Positions 1 through 10,987 are shown, numbered from the stretch's first letter. The stretch: DNA of 64,000 nt from Streptococcus sp. oral taxon 431 (GCF_001553685.1 NZ_CP014264.1:380001-444000); one strand, 5' to 3'. The notes: generated from the letters alone by a model not told the origin. Numbers and translations: made by a program.

Positions 1-990
1 ATGCGGATCCGTGAGGAGGTTGGGAAGTATATTCAACGCCTGCAAGCCCTAGCCCAAGGAATCGCTACTGTCGATGTCTTACAAGGTTTGGCAGTGGTAG
101 CAGAAAATCAGCACTTGATTCGGCCAGAGTTCGGAGAGGATTCACGAATTGACATCCAAAAGGGACGTCACGCAGTCGTTGAGAAGGTCATGGGAGCCCA
201 AACCTATATTCCCAATAGTATCCAAATGGATGAAGATACTAGCATCCAACTGATTACAGGGCCTAACATGAGCGGGAAGTCAACCTATATGCGCCAATTA
301 GCTATGACAGCGGTCATGGCTCAGATGGGTTCTTATGTACCGGCAGAACGTGCTCATTTACCAATTTTTGATGCAATTTTTACCCGTATCGGGGCGGCAG
401 ATGACTTGGTTTCAGGCCAGTCAACCTTTATGGTCGAGATGATGGAAGCCAATAATGCCATTGCGCATGCGACTGAGAATTCTCTCATTCTCTTTGATGA
501 GCTTGGACGCGGAACGGCAACTTATGATGGCATGGCCTTGGCCCAGGCAATTATCGAGTATATTCATGAACATATCGGAGCCAAGACTCTCTTTGCGACT
601 CATTACCATGAATTGACTAGTTTGGAGACTAGTCTGGGACATCTGGTTAACGTTCACGTGGCTACACTTGAGCAAAATGGACAGGTTACCTTCCTTCACA
701 AGATCGAAGCAGGACCAGCTGATAAATCATACGGTATTCACGTAGCTAAGATTGCAGGTTTACCGGTAGACTTGCTGAAAAGAGCAGATGAAATTTTAAC
801 GCACTTAGAGAGTCAAGGTCAGGAAAGTCCTGCTCCAATGAAACAAACACATGCAGTCTCTGAACAAATTTCCCTATTTGACTCGGCGGAAGAAAATCCT
901 ATCCTAGCAGAATTGGCTAAAGTAGATGTGTACAACATGACACCGATGCAAGCCATGAACCTCTTGTTAGAATGGAAGCAAAAATTATAA
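1..990 (+). CDS. mutS: DNA mismatch repair protein MutS (HexA), C-terminal part, cut by window edge
   Basis: Binds mismatches and uses ATP to start mismatch repair with MutL. Visible here are the end of the core/clamp region and the whole ATPase domain: Walker [10 protein letters not shown] at about residues 87-95 of this fragment, Walker [12 protein letters not shown], and the signature ATHYHEL. The C-terminal tail has a beta-clamp-binding-like motif (QISLF). The family is about 840-850 residues, so about 60% lies upstream of the window. The ATG at position 1 is an internal methionine, not the start. The gene ends 5 bases before a terminator shared with the convergent gene. Confidence 0.95.
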   Translation: MRIREEVGKYIQRLQALAQGIATVDVLQGLAVVAENQHLIRPEFGEDSRIDIQKGRHAVVEKVMGAQTYIPNSIQMDEDTSIQLITGPNMSGKSTYMRQLAMTAVMAQMGSYVPAERAHLPIFDAIFTRIGAADDLVSGQSTFMVEMMEANNAIAHATENSLILFDELGRGTATYDGMALAQAIIEYIHEHIGAKTLFATHYHELTSLETSLGHLVNVHVATLEQNGQVTFLHKIEAGPADKSYGIHVAKIAGLPVDLLKRADEILTHLESQGQESPAPMKQTHAVSEQISLFDSAEENPILAELAKVDVYNMTPMQAMNLLLEWKQKL

Positions 991-993
991 GCA

Positions 994-1026
994 AAAACCC
1001 ACTCAGTCCTATGAGTGGGTTTCTGT
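994..1026. terminator. Bidirectional terminator between mutS and the DUF3021 gene
   Basis: AACCCACTCA and GAGTGGGTTT pair around a short loop, with A- and T-runs on either side. It sits between the mutS stop and the stop of the convergent gene, so it can serve both strands. Confidence 0.8.
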
Positions 1027-1030
1027 TGCA

Positions 1031-1489
1031 TTATTTCTTCTGAGCCAATAATTGGTTGATGTGGGCAACCTTCTTTGATTCTCTTTTATAGAGAATCGCC
1101 CAGATGATGAGATAGACGATGGCAAACTCTGGGATGAGTTGAAGGATGAAAGTCCAGCGAAGTGGAAACCAACCTGCCAGAATTGCTAGAGGAACAAAAC
1201 CTAATAGCATGAGGAAGAAGTGAGTGACAGTCGCACGAAGAAGGCTCCAGTCTTTGGCAAAGAGACGGCTACCAAAACTAAAGAGGACTCCGATAGCTGC
1301 CCAGATGATAGAACAGTAGAGCAAAACTAGAGCGCCATGTACCTGTTGTTGGATCATGAATTGGCCAATCAAAGAGTTGGGGCTAAGTGGTGCATAGTTG
1401 CTTGGTGAATAGATAAAAGAAAAGATAATGGATAGGATGAGGCCGATGAGGATACCGGTTGCGGCATCGTGGAAAATTTGTTTTTTCAT
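1031..1489 (-). CDS. DUF3021 family membrane protein, partner of the LytTR regulator
   Basis: A 152-residue protein with four hydrophobic segments (about residues 10-28, 52-72, 84-105, 113-133) and a basic cytoplasmic tail. DUF3021 proteins are commonly encoded next to a small LytTR regulator. Here the start overlaps the LytTR stop by 4 bases, so the two are translationally coupled. By analogy with LytTR regulatory systems in streptococci, the membrane protein may hold the regulator inactive; that role is inferred. No enzymatic motif is visible. Confidence 0.75.
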   Translation of the reverse strand: MKKQIFHDAATGILIGLILSIIFSFIYSPSNYAPLSPNSLIGQFMIQQQVHGALVLLYCSIIWAAIGVLFSFGSRLFAKDWSLLRATVTHFFLMLLGFVPLAILAGWFPLRWTFILQLIPEFAIVYLIIWAILYKRESKKVAHINQLLAQKK

Positions 1490-1926
1490 AGTTCTAATTT
1501 CTCCTTAATAGCTTTGAGGTAACGGCGAGATGAGTAGGTGAAACTGTCATTTTTTAGATAGATTTCAATCAAGCCGTTAGAGGTTAGTTTTAGATGACTA
1601 ATAGCATCGATGTTGACAATTTCCGATTGGGAAATTTGGATAAAGGAAGCAGGTAGAATTTCACTTGCTTGGTAAAGACGAATGTCGAGCGCATAGGTTT
1701 GGCTATCCGTTTCAGCTAAGACTTTGCGATTTTCAATATATATACGTTGAATCTTACTAATCTGAATCAAGTAGACCTGGTCTTGGAATTTTCCTTTAAG
1801 AGTTTCGTTTTGATCCAGTGATTGAACAAAGTCTTGAACTTTTTGAACTCTAGGTGACAAAGATGGTGCTTCTATGATGATTTGTTCTTCGGCGTATTGT
1901 TGATCAATGTCAAGTCTAACTTTCAT
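1486..1926 (-). CDS. LytTR-family DNA-binding transcriptional regulator
   Basis: A 146-residue single-domain regulator. The LytTR domain fills roughly residues 45-146, with the typical run from VYLIQISKIQRIYIENRKV to SFIQISQSEIVNIDAI and a tail ending SSRRYLKAIKEKL. There is no receiver domain, so it is not a classical response regulator. It is first in a two-gene operon with the DUF3021 membrane protein, and an AAAGGAG ribosome site precedes the ATG. The likely arrangement is a membrane-controlled, self-regulating LytTR pair; the target genes are not visible. Confidence 0.85.
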   Translation of the reverse strand: MKVRLDIDQQYAEEQIIIEAPSLSPRVQKVQDFVQSLDQNETLKGKFQDQVYLIQISKIQRIYIENRKVLAETDSQTYALDIRLYQASEILPASFIQISQSEIVNIDAISHLKLTSNGLIEIYLKNDSFTYSSRRYLKAIKEKLEL

Positions 1927-2103
1927 ATTTTCTCCTTTGTAAAAGTTGTAATAGAGATCTCTTACTTACAAATCTATTAAACACCATTTTGTTGACAATT
2001 ACAAGAAGCTTTGTCTATGTGGTCGGTTGAAGAGTCTATCTGGCAGGTGACCGTTTTCATAGAATTTTTAGAGCAAAGAAGTCAAAAAATAAGAAGAAAT
2101 ATA

Positions 2104-2133
2104 TTGACAAAAATAGAAAAAACGTGGTACAAT
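2104..2133 (+). promoter_or_regulatory. Promoter of the rpsL-rpsG operon
   Basis: TTGACA at 2104-2109, 18-base spacer and TACAAT at 2128-2133 preceded by TGG (extended -10). The rest of the 344-base gap 1927-2270 is AT-rich and holds the leftward start region of the LytTR gene. No other gene is seen there. Confidence 0.8.
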
Positions 2134-2139
2134 AATAGA

Positions 2140-2270
2140 CGGTACTTTTTACTTTTGGTCTCTCAAGAGTGTACAGGGACGTGCTGACAAATGTTGCAAA
2201 AGTACACACAGATGATAGCTGTCACCAAGTGTATCATCACCAAAAATAAAAAAAACACAGGAGAATGTAG
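2140..2270 (+). promoter_or_regulatory. Long 5' leader of rpsL with stem-loop
   Basis: About 130 transcribed bases precede rpsL. GATGATA (2212-2218) can pair with TATCATC further down, and GTGTAC/GTACAC repeats occur upstream. An autoregulatory ribosomal-protein leader is possible, but no known motif was recognised. Confidence 0.35.
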
Positions 2271-2687
2271 ATGCCTACAATTAACCAATTGGTTCGCAAA
2301 CCGCGTAAATCAAAAGTAGAAAAATCTAAATCACCAGCTTTGAACGTTGGTTACAACAGTCATAAAAAAGTTCAAACAAACGTTTCTTCACCACAAAAAC
2401 GTGGTGTTGCAACTCGTGTTGGAACAATGACACCTAAAAAACCTAACTCTGCCCTTCGTAAATTTGCTCGTGTACGTTTGAGCAACCTTATCGAAGTTAC
2501 TGCCTACATCCCAGGTATCGGACACAACTTGCAAGAGCACAGCGTGGTGCTTCTTCGTGGTGGACGTGTAAAAGACCTTCCAGGGGTACGTTACCATATC
2601 GTCCGTGGTGCACTTGATACTGCAGGTGTTAACGATCGTAAACAAGGCCGTTCTAAATACGGTACTAAACGTCCGAAAAAAGCATAA
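2271..2687 (+). CDS. rpsL: 30S ribosomal protein S12
   Basis: Decoding-centre protein of the small ribosomal subunit. The 138-residue sequence starts [15 protein letters not shown], has the Firmicute insert near residues 20-40 and the conserved [10 protein letters not shown] loop. The lysines at positions 56-57 correspond to E. coli K42/K43, so the classic streptomycin-resistance site is wild type. An AGGAGA ribosome site precedes the ATG. It is first in a two-gene transcript with rpsG, 19 bases apart. Confidence 0.98.
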   Translation: MPTINQLVRKPRKSKVEKSKSPALNVGYNSHKKVQTNVSSPQKRGVATRVGTMTPKKPNSALRKFARVRLSNLIEVTAYIPGIGHNLQEHSVVLLRGGRVKDLPGVRYHIVRGALDTAGVNDRKQGRSKYGTKRPKKA

Positions 2688-2706
2688 GGAAAGGGGATAA
2701 AGAGAA

Positions 2707-3177
2707 ATGAGTCGTAAAAATAGAGCTCCAAAACGTGACGTATTGCCAGATCCGCTTTACAATTCACAATTAGTTACTCGTCTTATCAACCGCGTTATGC
2801 TTGACGGTAAACGTGGTACAGCTGCTTCAATCGTTTACGGTGCTTTTGAACAAATCAAAGAAGTTACTGGTAACGATGCACTTGAAGTATTTGAAACAGC
2901 TATGGAAAACATTATGCCTGTACTTGAAGTACGTGCACGTCGTGTTGGTGGTTCTAACTACCAAGTCCCAGTTGAAGTTCGTCCAGAACGTCGTACAACA
3001 CTTGGACTTCGTTGGTTGGTAACAATCGCTCGCCTTCGTGGTGAACACACAATGCAAGACCGTCTTGCAAAAGAAATCTTGGATGCTGCTAACAATACTG
3101 GTGCAGCAGTTAAGAAACGTGAAGACACTCACCGTATGGCTGAAGCTAACCGTGCCTTCGCACACTTCCGTTGGTAA
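2707..3177 (+). CDS. rpsG: 30S ribosomal protein S7
   Basis: Primary 16S rRNA-binding protein that nucleates assembly of the 30S head. It is 156 residues, the normal length, starting [12 protein letters not shown] and ending HFRW, with the conserved [16 protein letters not shown] segment. An AAGGGGA-type ribosome site lies upstream. It follows rpsL in the str operon. Unlike E. coli, a terminator and a new promoter separate it from fusA. Confidence 0.98.
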   Translation: MSRKNRAPKRDVLPDPLYNSQLVTRLINRVMLDGKRGTAASIVYGAFEQIKEVTGNDALEVFETAMENIMPVLEVRARRVGGSNYQVPVEVRPERRTTLGLRWLVTIARLRGEHTMQDRLAKEILDAANNTGAAVKKREDTHRMAEANRAFAHFRW

Positions 3178-3185
3178 TAAAATGA

Positions 3186-3300
3186 TACCAAGAGCGGAAA
3201 AGGCCCAAGGCAAAAATAGGAAACTGATGCAGTGTTCCGTGAACACAAAGCAGTTTATCTTTTTTGCACCGGGCCTCGCTCGGGTTCAAATCAGTTAACT
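3186..3300 (+). repeat. Dispersed repeat copy A (pairs with 37131-37250 on the other strand)
   Basis: The reading GATACCAAG, then CAAAAATAGGAAACT, then AGTTTATCTTTTTTGCACC, then CGGGTTCA recurs in the same order in reverse complement just before prmA. The two copies are clearly related but diverged. Family name not recognised. Confidence 0.6.
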
Positions 3301-3386
3301 TGAGCTTTTAGCCCGGGTTCAATTGAGCTAATATCGGCTAATTAACTTTAGCCCGAGTACAATTCAACTTACCATTCCGCAAGTTG
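3278..3386 (+). repeat. Degenerate tandem repeat, about 3 units of 35-40 bp
   Basis: Three successive units begin CTCGGGTTCAAATCAG, CCCGGGTTCAATTGAG and CCCGAGTACAATTCAA, with TTAGC/TTTAGC at the first two junctions. Together with the upstream repeat it fills most of the 319-base gap between rpsG and fusA. Confidence 0.5.
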
Positions 3387-3413
3387 AAACCAACAATAAC
3401 AGGAAAACATTGA

Positions 3414-3444
3414 GAACGGGTAGGTCCTGCCTATCCGTTTTTAT
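3414..3444 (+). terminator. Terminator of rpsL-rpsG
   Basis: ACGGGTAGG and CCTATCCGT pair around a short loop, followed by a T-run. It lies upstream of a separate fusA promoter. Confidence 0.75.
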
Positions 3445-3451
3445 TAAATCG

Positions 3452-3460
3452 TGTTATAAT
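3452..3460 (+). promoter_or_regulatory. fusA promoter, extended -10
   Basis: TGTTATAAT forms an ideal extended -10, about 36 bases before the fusA ATG. No good -35 is visible, as is common for extended -10 promoters. Confidence 0.6.
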
Positions 3461-3496
3461 AGAATAGAAATAAAAAATATAGGAGAAACAAACCTC

Positions 3497-5578
3497 ATGG
3501 CACGCGAATTTTCACTTGAAAAAACTCGTAATATCGGTATCATGGCTCACGTCGATGCTGGTAAAACAACTACAACTGAGCGTATCCTTTACTACACTGG
3601 TAAAATCCACAAAATCGGTGAAACTCACGAAGGTGCGTCACAAATGGACTGGATGGAGCAAGAGCAAGAACGTGGTATCACTATCACATCTGCTGCGACA
3701 ACAGCTCAATGGAACAACCACCGCGTAAACATCATCGACACACCAGGACACGTGGACTTCACAATCGAAGTACAACGTTCTCTTCGTGTATTGGACGGTG
3801 CGGTTACAGTTCTTGACTCACAATCAGGTGTTGAGCCTCAAACTGAAACAGTTTGGCGTCAAGCAACTGAGTACGGAGTTCCTCGTATCGTATTTGCCAA
3901 CAAAATGGATAAAATCGGTGCTGACTTCCTTTACTCAGTAAGCACACTTCACGATCGTCTTCAAGCGAATGCACACCCAATTCAATTGCCAATCGGTGCT
4001 GAAGATGACTTCCGTGGTATCATCGACTTGATCAAGATGAAAGCTGAAATCTATACTAATGACCTTGGTACAGATATCCTTGAAGAAGATATTCCAGCTG
4101 AATACCTTGACCAAGCTCAAGAGTACCGTGAAAAATTGATCGAAGCAGTTGCTGAAACTGATGAAGAATTGATGATGAAATACCTCGAAGGTGAAGAAAT
4201 CACTAACGAAGAATTGAAAGCTGGTATCCGTAAAGCGACTATCAACGTTGAATTCTTCCCAGTATTGTGTGGTTCTGCCTTCAAGAACAAAGGTGTTCAA
4301 TTGATGCTTGATGCGGTTATCGACTACCTTCCAAGCCCACTTGACATCCCAGCGATCAAAGGTATCAACCCAGATACAGATGAAGAAGAAACTCGTCCAG
4401 CATCTGATGAAGAGCCATTTGCAGCTCTTGCCTTCAAGATCATGACTGACCCATTCGTAGGTCGTTTGACATTCTTCCGTGTTTACTCAGGTGTTCTTCA
4501 ATCAGGTTCTTACGTATTGAACACTTCTAAAGGTAAACGTGAACGTATCGGACGTATCCTTCAAATGCACGCTAACAGCCGTCAAGAAATCGACACTGTT
4601 TACTCAGGTGATATCGCTGCTGCCGTTGGTTTGAAAGACACTACAACTGGTGACTCGTTGACAGATGAAAAAGCTAAAATCATCCTTGAGTCAATCAACG
4701 TTCCAGAACCAGTTATCCAATTGATGGTTGAACCTAAATCTAAAGCAGACCAAGACAAGATGGGTATCGCCCTTCAAAAATTGGCTGAAGAAGATCCAAC
4801 ATTCCGCGTTGAAACAAACGTTGAAACTGGTGAAACAGTTATCTCTGGTATGGGTGAGCTTCACCTTGACGTCCTTGTTGACCGTATGCGTCGTGAGTTC
4901 AAAGTTGAAGCGAACGTAGGTGCTCCTCAAGTATCTTACCGTGAAACATTCCGCGCTTCTACTCAAGCACGTGGATTCTTCAAACGTCAGTCTGGTGGTA
5001 AAGGTCAGTTCGGTGATGTATGGATTGAATTTACTCCAAACGAAGAAGGAAAAGGATTCGAATTCGAAAACGCAATCGTCGGTGGTGTGGTTCCTCGTGA
5101 ATTTATCCCAGCGGTTGAAAAAGGTTTGGTAGAATCTATGGCTAACGGTGTTCTTGCTGGTTACCCAATGGTTGACGTTAAAGCTAAGCTTTACGATGGT
5201 TCATACCACGATGTCGACTCATCTGAAACTGCCTTCAAGATCGCTGCATCTCTTGCACTTAAAGAAGCTGCTAAGACTGCACAACCAGCTATCCTTGAAC
5301 CAATGATGCTTGTAACAATCACTGTTCCAGAAGAAAACCTTGGTGATGTTATGGGTCACGTAACTGCTCGTCGTGGACGTGTAGATGGTATGGAAGCACA
5401 CGGTAACAGCCAAATCGTTCGTGCTTACGTTCCACTTGCTGAAATGTTCGGTTACGCAACAGTTCTTCGTTCTGCATCTCAAGGACGTGGTACATTCATG
5501 ATGGTATTCGACCACTACGAAGATGTACCTAAGTCAGTACAAGAAGAAATCATTAAGAAAAACAAAGGTGAAGAATAA
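3497..5578 (+). CDS. fusA: Elongation factor G
   Basis: GTPase that drives ribosomal translocation and, with RRF, ribosome recycling. The start is the ATG of [14 protein letters not shown], placed 10 bases after AGGAGA; upstream in-frame codons lack homology. That gives 693 residues, the normal size. The G1 loop AHVDAGKT is at 17-24, DTPGH and NKMD motifs follow, and domains II-V are complete with GMGELHLDV. Codon use is highly biased, as expected for a very highly expressed gene. It has its own promoter and terminator. Confidence 0.98.
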   Translation: MAREFSLEKTRNIGIMAHVDAGKTTTTERILYYTGKIHKIGETHEGASQMDWMEQEQERGITITSAATTAQWNNHRVNIIDTPGHVDFTIEVQRSLRVLDGAVTVLDSQSGVEPQTETVWRQATEYGVPRIVFANKMDKIGADFLYSVSTLHDRLQANAHPIQLPIGAEDDFRGIIDLIKMKAEIYTNDLGTDILEEDIPAEYLDQAQEYREKLIEAVAETDEELMMKYLEGEEITNEELKAGIRKATINVEFFPVLCGSAFKNKGVQLMLDAVIDYLPSPLDIPAIKGINPDTDEEETRPASDEEPFAALAFKIMTDPFVGRLTFFRVYSGVLQSGSYVLNTSKGKRERIGRILQMHANSRQEIDTVYSGDIAAAVGLKDTTTGDSLTDEKAKIILESINVPEPVIQLMVEPKSKADQDKMGIALQKLAEEDPTFRVETNVETGETVISGMGELHLDVLVDRMRREFKVEANVGAPQVSYRETFRASTQARGFFKRQSGGKGQFGDVWIEFTPNEEGKGFEFENAIVGGVVPREFIPAVEKGLVESMANGVLAGYPMVDVKAKLYDGSYHDVDSSETAFKIAASLALKEAAKTAQPAILEPMMLVTITVPEENLGDVMGHVTARRGRVDGMEAHGNSQIVRAYVPLAEMFGYATVLRSASQGRGTFMMVFDHYEDVPKSVQEEIIKKNKGEE

Positions 5579-5592
5579 TTCACCGTCACTTT

Positions 5593-5620
5593 AAAAGAAG
5601 TCACTTTGTGGCTTCTTTTT
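5593..5620 (+). terminator. fusA terminator
   Basis: AGAAGTCAC pairs with GTGGCTTCT around TTT (one bulge/mismatch), followed by a T-run. Confidence 0.8.
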
Positions 5621-5655
5621 CTGTTTGGTAGAAATAGGAAAAAGTGCCTCAAATA

Positions 5656-5664
5656 TGGTAAAAT
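5656..5664 (+). promoter_or_regulatory. polC promoter, extended -10
   Basis: TGGTAAAAT lies 28 bases before the polC ATG, after the fusA terminator. The -35 is weak. Confidence 0.5.
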
Positions 5665-5691
5665 AGAAGCAGTATATTGTGAGGAAAATGG

Positions 5692-8600
5692 ATGTCAACC
5701 ACTTTTGAAATTTTAATGAATCAGTTGGGAATACCCGCTGAAATGAGAAATCATGAGGCCTTCTCTCAGGCTGAAATAGAACAAGTTATTGTTCATAAAC
5801 GAAGCAAAGTTTGGGAGTTTCATTTTGTTTTTGAAAATATCTTGCCTTTTGAACTTTTTTTAGAGTTGAAAAGAGGTTTGAAGGATGAATTCTCAAAAAC
5901 TGGAAATCAGGCTAGTTTTGAGATAAAAACGAGAAATCAGGAATTTTCTAGAGAACTTTTACAAGCCTACTATCGAGAGGCTTTTTCGGAAGGTCCTTGT
6001 GCTAGTCAAGGTTTTCGTTCTATTTATCAGAATTTTCAGGTTCGCTTTGAAAATGACCAGTTAATCATTGAAGCTTCAGAAGCGGCAGATACAGAGCATT
6101 TTAGAAAAAATCATCTGCCAAATCTTAGCAAACAGCTGGAATTTTTTGGTTTTCCTAAACTTTCTTGCATCTTAGAAAAAAATGAAGATCTCACAAGGGA
6201 AGAACAAGAAGCCTTTCAGACGGAAAATCAAATGATTATCCAAGCAGCCAATGAAGAAACTCTTCGGGCTATGGAACAGTTAGAACAGATGGCCCCGCCT
6301 CCTCCAGTTGAGGACAAACCTGTCTTTGATTTTCAAGCCAAGAAGGCAGCTGCTAAGCCTAAACTTGACAAGGCAGAAATTACTCCTATGATCGAGGTCA
6401 ATACCGAAGAAAATAGATTGGTTTTTGAAGGAGTTGTCTTTGATGTCGAGCAGAAGGTGACTAGAACGGGTCGTGTTTTGATTAACTTCAAGATGACAGA
6501 CTACACTTCTAGCTTCTCCATGCAAAAATGGGTTAAAAATGAAGAAGAAGCCCAGAAGTTTGACATGATCAAGAAAAATTCTTGGCTCCGTGTTCGTGGG
6601 AATGTTGAGGTCAATAATTTCACGCGAGACTTGACCATGAATGTACAGGATGTTCAGGAAGTCGTCCACTATGAGCGTAAAGACTTGATGCCAGAGGGAG
6701 AGCGTCGTGTTGAGTTTCATGCCCATACCAATATGTCGACCATGGATGCTCTTCCTGAAGTCGAAGAACTCGTTGCGAAAGCTGCTAAATGGGGACATAA
6801 GGCGGTAGCAATCACGGACCATGGGAATGTTCAATCCTTCCCTCATGGCTATAAGGCTGCTAAGAAAGCAGGCATCCAGCTGATCTATGGGATGGAAGCT
6901 AATATCGTAGAAGACCGTGTTCCTATCGTCTATAACGAAGTGGAGATGGACCTTTCTGAAGCTACTTATGTAGTCTTTGACGTGGAAACGACTGGACTTT
7001 CGGCTATCTATAATGACTTGATTCAGGTCGCAGCTTCTAAGATGTATAAGGGCAATATCGTCGCTGAATTTGATGAATTTATCAATCCTGGGCACCCCTT
7101 ATCAGCCTTTACTACTGAATTGACAGGAATTACGGATGACCATGTAAAAAATGCCAAGCCCTTGGTTCAAGTTCTGAAAGAATTCCAAGAATTTTGTAAG
7201 GATACCGTTCTTGTAGCCCACAATGCAACCTTTGACGTTGGCTTTATGAATGCCAACTATGAACGTCATGGCTTACCAAGAATCACTCAGCCTGTCATAG
7301 ATACGCTAGAATTCGCAAGAAATCTCTATCCTGAATACAAGCGCCACGGTCTAGGGCCTTTGACTAAACGTTTTGGTGTTGCCCTAGAACACCATCACAT
7401 GGCCAACTACGATGCGGAAGCAACTGGCCGTTTGCTCTTTATTTTTATCAAGGAAGTGGCAGAAAAACACGGTGTGACAGATTTGGCGCGATTAAACCTT
7501 GATTTAATCAGTCCAGATTCTTATAAAAAAGCTCGCGTCAAGCATGCAACTATCTATGTGAAAAATCAAGTAGGCTTGAAAAATATCTTTAAGTTGGTTT
7601 CTCTCTCCAATACCCAGTATTTTGAAGGGGTACCACGGATTCCACGTACAGTACTGGATGCCCATCGACAAGGTTTAATCTTGGGCTCCGCTTGTACGGA
7701 AGGGGAAGTCTTTGATGCAGTCGTATCACAAGGTGTAGATGCAGCAGTCGAAGTTGCTAAATACTACGACTTTATCGAGGTGATGCCTCCAGCTATCTAT
7801 GCACCTCTGATTGCCAAAGAGCAGGTCAAGGACATGGAGGAGCTCCACACCATCATCAAGAGTTTGATAGAGGTTGGAGATTGCCTCGGCAAGCCGGTTC
7901 TTGCGACAGGAAATGTTCACTATCTCGAACCCGAGGATGAAATCTATCGCGAAATCATCGTCCGCAGTCTAGGTCAGGGAGCCATGATTAACCGAACGAT
8001 CGGCCATGGAGAAGCTGCCCAACCAGCTCCACTACCCAAGGCACACTTTAGAACAACTAATGAAATGTTGGATGAATTTGCCTTTCTAGGGGAAGATTTG
8101 GCTCGTAAGATTGTCATTGAAAATACCAATTCCTTGGCAGAAATTTTTGAGCCTGTTGAGGTCGTTAAAGGTGATTTGTATACACCTTTCATTGACCAAG
8201 CCGAAGAAACAGTTGCCGAATTAACCTATAAAAAAGCTTTTGAAATTTATGGAAATCCACTGCCAGATATTGTCGATTTGCGGATTGAAAAAGAACTAAC
8301 CTCTATTCTGGGGAATGGATTTGCCGTGATCTATCTGGCTTCACAGATGCTAGTGCAGCGCTCCAACGAACGAGGCTACTTGGTTGGTTCTCGTGGGTCT
8401 GTTGGATCCAGTTTCGTCGCGACCATGATTGGGATTACCGAGGTCAATCCGCTCTCGCCTCACTATGTCTGTGGTCAGTGTCAGTACAGTGAGTTTATCA
8501 CAGATGGTTCTTACGGTTCAGGATTTGATATGCCAGATAAAGACTGTCCTAACTGTGGGCACAAGCTCAGCAAGAATGGACAGGACATTCCTTTCGAGAC

Positions 8601-10086
8601 CTTCCTTGGTTTTGACGGGGACAAGGTTCCCGATATCGATTTGAACTTCTCAGGGGAGGACCAGCCGAGCGCCCACTTGGATGTTCGTGATATCTTTGGG
8701 GAAGAATATGCCTTCCGTGCAGGAACGGTTGGTACGGTGGCTGCTAAGACAGCTTATGGATTTGTCAAGGGTTACGAGCGTGACTATGGCAAGTTCTACC
8801 GTGAAGCTGAAGTAGAGCGCCTAGCCCAAGGAGCTGCAGGTGTTAAACGGACGACCGGTCAACACCCAGGGGGAATCGTTGTTATTCCAAACTATATGGA
8901 TGTTTATGACTTTACCCCTGTGCAGTATCCTGCAGATGATGTGACTGCTGAATGGCAGACCACTCACTTTAACTTCCACGATATCGATGAGAACGTCCTC
9001 AAGCTCGATGTCCTTGGTCATGATGATCCAACCATGATTCGGAAACTTCAGGACTTGTCGGGCATTGATCCAAATGATATTCCTATGGATGACCCTGGTG
9101 TCATGGCCCTCTTCTCAGGAACCGATATTCTGGGAGTGACGCCTGAACAAATCGGGACTTCAACCGGTATGCTTGGTATTCCAGAGTTTGGGACCAACTT
9201 TGTTCGCGGAATGGTGGATGAAACTCATCCGACGACCTTTGCGGAGTTGCTCCAGCTTTCTGGTCTGTCTCACGGTACCGACGTTTGGTTGGGAAATGCC
9301 CAAGACTTGATTAAGGCTGGAATTGCGGACTTGTCAACTGTTATCGGATGTCGGGATGACATCATGGTTTACCTCATGCACGCTGGCCTAGATCCAAAGA
9401 TGGCCTTTACCATCATGGAGCGTGTACGTAAGGGAATGTGGCTCAAAATCTCTGAAGAAGAGCGCAATGGGTATATCGAAGCCATGAAGGCTAACAATGT
9501 ACCTGAATGGTATATCGAATCTTGTGGGAAAATCAAGTACATGTTCCCTAAAGCCCACGCGGCTGCCTACGTTATGATGGCCTTGCGTGTAGCCTACTTC
9601 AAGGTTCACCATCCGATTTATTATTACTGTGCTTACTTCTCCATCCGTGCCAAAGCTTTTGATATCAAGACCATGGGTGCAGGCTTGGATGCTATCAAAC
9701 GCAAGATGCAAGAAATTGCTGAAAAGCGCAAGAACAATGAAGCTTCCAACGTAGAAATCGACCTTTACACAACGCTTGAAATCGTCAATGAAATGTGGGA
9801 ACGTGGTTTTAAATTTGGAAAGTTAGACCTCTATCGCAGTGATGCGACTGAATTTATCATCGATGGAGATACTCTCATCCCACCGTTTGTTGCTATGGAT
9901 GGACTGGGAGAGAACGTTGCTAAGCAATTGGTTCGTGCTCGTCAAGAAGGTGAGTTCCTCTCTAAAACAGAACTTCGCAAGCGTGGTGGACTCTCATCAA
10001 CCTTGGTTGAAAAGATGGATGAAATGGGGATTCTCGGCAATATGCCAGAGGATAACCAGTTGAGTCTGTTTGATGATTTGTTTTAA
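5692..10086 (+). CDS. polC: DNA polymerase III PolC-type, replicative polymerase
   Basis: The main replicative DNA polymerase of low-GC Gram-positives. At 1464 residues it matches the family. Domains in order: N-terminal region 1-230, OB fold about 240-325, PHP domain from about 338 ([13 protein letters not shown]), DEDD proofreading exonuclease inserted in PHP from about 427 (FDVETTGL), PHP remainder, then the polymerase core with zinc-binding [23 protein letters not shown] and fingers/palm motifs. The C-terminal QLSLFDDLF is a clamp-binding motif. GAGGAAA precedes the ATG. Transcribed from its own promoter, possibly reading into the next genes. Confidence 0.98.
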   Translation: MSTTFEILMNQLGIPAEMRNHEAFSQAEIEQVIVHKRSKVWEFHFVFENILPFELFLELKRGLKDEFSKTGNQASFEIKTRNQEFSRELLQAYYREAFSEGPCASQGFRSIYQNFQVRFENDQLIIEASEAADTEHFRKNHLPNLSKQLEFFGFPKLSCILEKNEDLTREEQEAFQTENQMIIQAANEETLRAMEQLEQMAPPPPVEDKPVFDFQAKKAAAKPKLDKAEITPMIEVNTEENRLVFEGVVFDVEQKVTRTGRVLINFKMTDYTSSFSMQKWVKNEEEAQKFDMIKKNSWLRVRGNVEVNNFTRDLTMNVQDVQEVVHYERKDLMPEGERRVEFHAHTNMSTMDALPEVEELVAKAAKWGHKAVAITDHGNVQSFPHGYKAAKKAGIQLIYGMEANIVEDRVPIVYNEVEMDLSEATYVVFDVETTGLSAIYNDLIQVAASKMYKGNIVAEFDEFINPGHPLSAFTTELTGITDDHVKNAKPLVQVLKEFQEFCKDTVLVAHNATFDVGFMNANYERHGLPRITQPVIDTLEFARNLYPEYKRHGLGPLTKRFGVALEHHHMANYDAEATGRLLFIFIKEVAEKHGVTDLARLNLDLISPDSYKKARVKHATIYVKNQVGLKNIFKLVSLSNTQYFEGVPRIPRTVLDAHRQGLILGSACTEGEVFDAVVSQGVDAAVEVAKYYDFIEVMPPAIYAPLIAKEQVKDMEELHTIIKSLIEVGDCLGKPVLATGNVHYLEPEDEIYREIIVRSLGQGAMINRTIGHGEAAQPAPLPKAHFRTTNEMLDEFAFLGEDLARKIVIENTNSLAEIFEPVEVVKGDLYTPFIDQAEETVAELTYKKAFEIYGNPLPDIVDLRIEKELTSILGNGFAVIYLASQMLVQRSNERGYLVGSRGSVGSSFVATMIGITEVNPLSPHYVCGQCQYSEFITDGSYGSGFDMPDKDCPNCGHKLSKNGQDIPFETFLGFDGDKVPDIDLNFSGEDQPSAHLDVRDIFGEEYAFRAGTVGTVAAKTAYGFVKGYERDYGKFYREAEVERLAQGAAGVKRTTGQHPGGIVVIPNYMDVYDFTPVQYPADDVTAEWQTTHFNFHDIDENVLKLDVLGHDDPTMIRKLQDLSGIDPNDIPMDDPGVMALFSGTDILGVTPEQIGTSTGMLGIPEFGTNFVRGMVDETHPTTFAELLQLSGLSHGTDVWLGNAQDLIKAGIADLSTVIGCRDDIMVYLMHAGLDPKMAFTIMERVRKGMWLKISEEERNGYIEAMKANNVPEWYIESCGKIKYMFPKAHAAAYVMMALRVAYFKVHHPIYYYCAYFSIRAKAFDIKTMGAGLDAIKRKMQEIAEKRKNNEASNVEIDLYTTLEIVNEMWERGFKFGKLDLYRSDATEFIIDGDTLIPPFVAMDGLGENVAKQLVRARQEGEFLSKTELRKRGGLSSTLVEKMDEMGILGNMPEDNQLSLFDDLF

Positions 10087-10123
10087 GAGTTTGAAATGTC
10101 TTATGTAGGTTTGAGGTTAGTTA

Positions 10124-10801
10124 ATGATGCTAAAGAAAAACAGAGCAACACCTTGGAAACCAGGGAAAGTTATTTCCATACGCTTGCGAAATGGCGTTTA
10201 CGTATTAGCACAAATGGTGCGTGATCCCTATCTGGTATTTTTCAACCATTTTAACGAAGAAAATAACTGGAAGGGAGTGACCTTGAAAGAGGAGGATATC
10301 CTTTTTTGTAAAGCAGTTACTCGTCAGTTTCTACGCTATAGTCCTGTAGCGATTGTAAAAGAAGTTAACCCCCTGTTAGATTATGAACTACCCAAAGAAT
10401 GGATCTATAGCCATATTGGAGGGCATCCTATTACTGTTTCGGTAAAGGGACGGGAGCGCCAAGTAGCTGGTTTTGGTCGACGCTGTTCTTTAGTTCTAGC
10501 GGATAAGGACAGTGGTCAACCGGAGGATAATCCACTTATGGGCCTCTTCCAAGCTTATATCATACCAGATATCAAAGAACAGGATTGGGAACGAGTAGGT
10601 CAGGCTGAACTCATGTCTATTGAAGTATTTCCAACACTCAATGAGCGTCTCTACCTTTGCTTTCTATATGGGAGAAATATAAATCCAGAACAAGATATCT
10701 CTTTGGGAAAGCCCATGCTTGATGACTATGAAACTTATGTAGATATCCTCACTAACAGCCCAGAGGCTCAACGTCTCTATCTAGGAGAGTACGAAGAATA
10801 A
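10124..10801 (+). CDS. Uncharacterised 225-residue protein, Imm26-like
   Basis: Soluble, no signal peptide or membrane segment. The N-terminal stretch (GKVISIRLRNGVYVLAQMV followed by a short strand-rich region) resembles the start of Imm26-type immunity proteins, which have a beta-rich fold; this assignment is from pattern only. The second half, with PHL-free charged sequence and the EVFPTLNERLYLCFLYG run, has no motif I recognise. It lies 37 bases after polC with no terminator between, so read-through is likely. No toxin gene is adjacent. Confidence 0.55.
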   Translation: MMLKKNRATPWKPGKVISIRLRNGVYVLAQMVRDPYLVFFNHFNEENNWKGVTLKEEDILFCKAVTRQFLRYSPVAIVKEVNPLLDYELPKEWIYSHIGGHPITVSVKGRERQVAGFGRRCSLVLADKDSGQPEDNPLMGLFQAYIIPDIKEQDWERVGQAELMSIEVFPTLNERLYLCFLYGRNINPEQDISLGKPMLDDYETYVDILTNSPEAQRLYLGEYEE

Positions 10802-10814
10802 GAAAGGACATTTG

Positions 10815-10967
10815 ATGAAACTTAGAATTTTTGCGGAAAACAAGCCAGCTCAAAAGGTTTTTGAATATCAGTTAGAACTTGCTGATCAGACAATTCTTCT
10901 ATCGACAGCACTCTTGTCTAGTGCTATTGCTTTAGCAGGATTATTTTCTGCTTTGAAAGAAAAATAA
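10815..10967 (+). CDS. Small 50-residue protein with C-terminal membrane segment
   Basis: ATG with AAAGGA ribosome site 5 bases upstream, reading MKLRIFAENKPAQKVFEYQ and ending FSALKEK. Residues about 26-46 are hydrophobic (LLSTALLSSAIALAGLFSAL), one likely membrane helix. It sits 13 bases after the preceding gene and 20 before pepS, in a same-strand series, which supports it being real. Function unknown; small size makes it easy to miss. Confidence 0.6.
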   Translation: MKLRIFAENKPAQKVFEYQLELADQTILLSTALLSSAIALAGLFSALKEK

Positions 10968-10987
10968 AATAGAAAAGAGAAAACAGA

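Noticed and set aside
6280..7095. A 271-codon open frame antisense to polC.
   Set aside because: PolC codon pattern on the other strand explains it; no ribosome site or recognisable domain.
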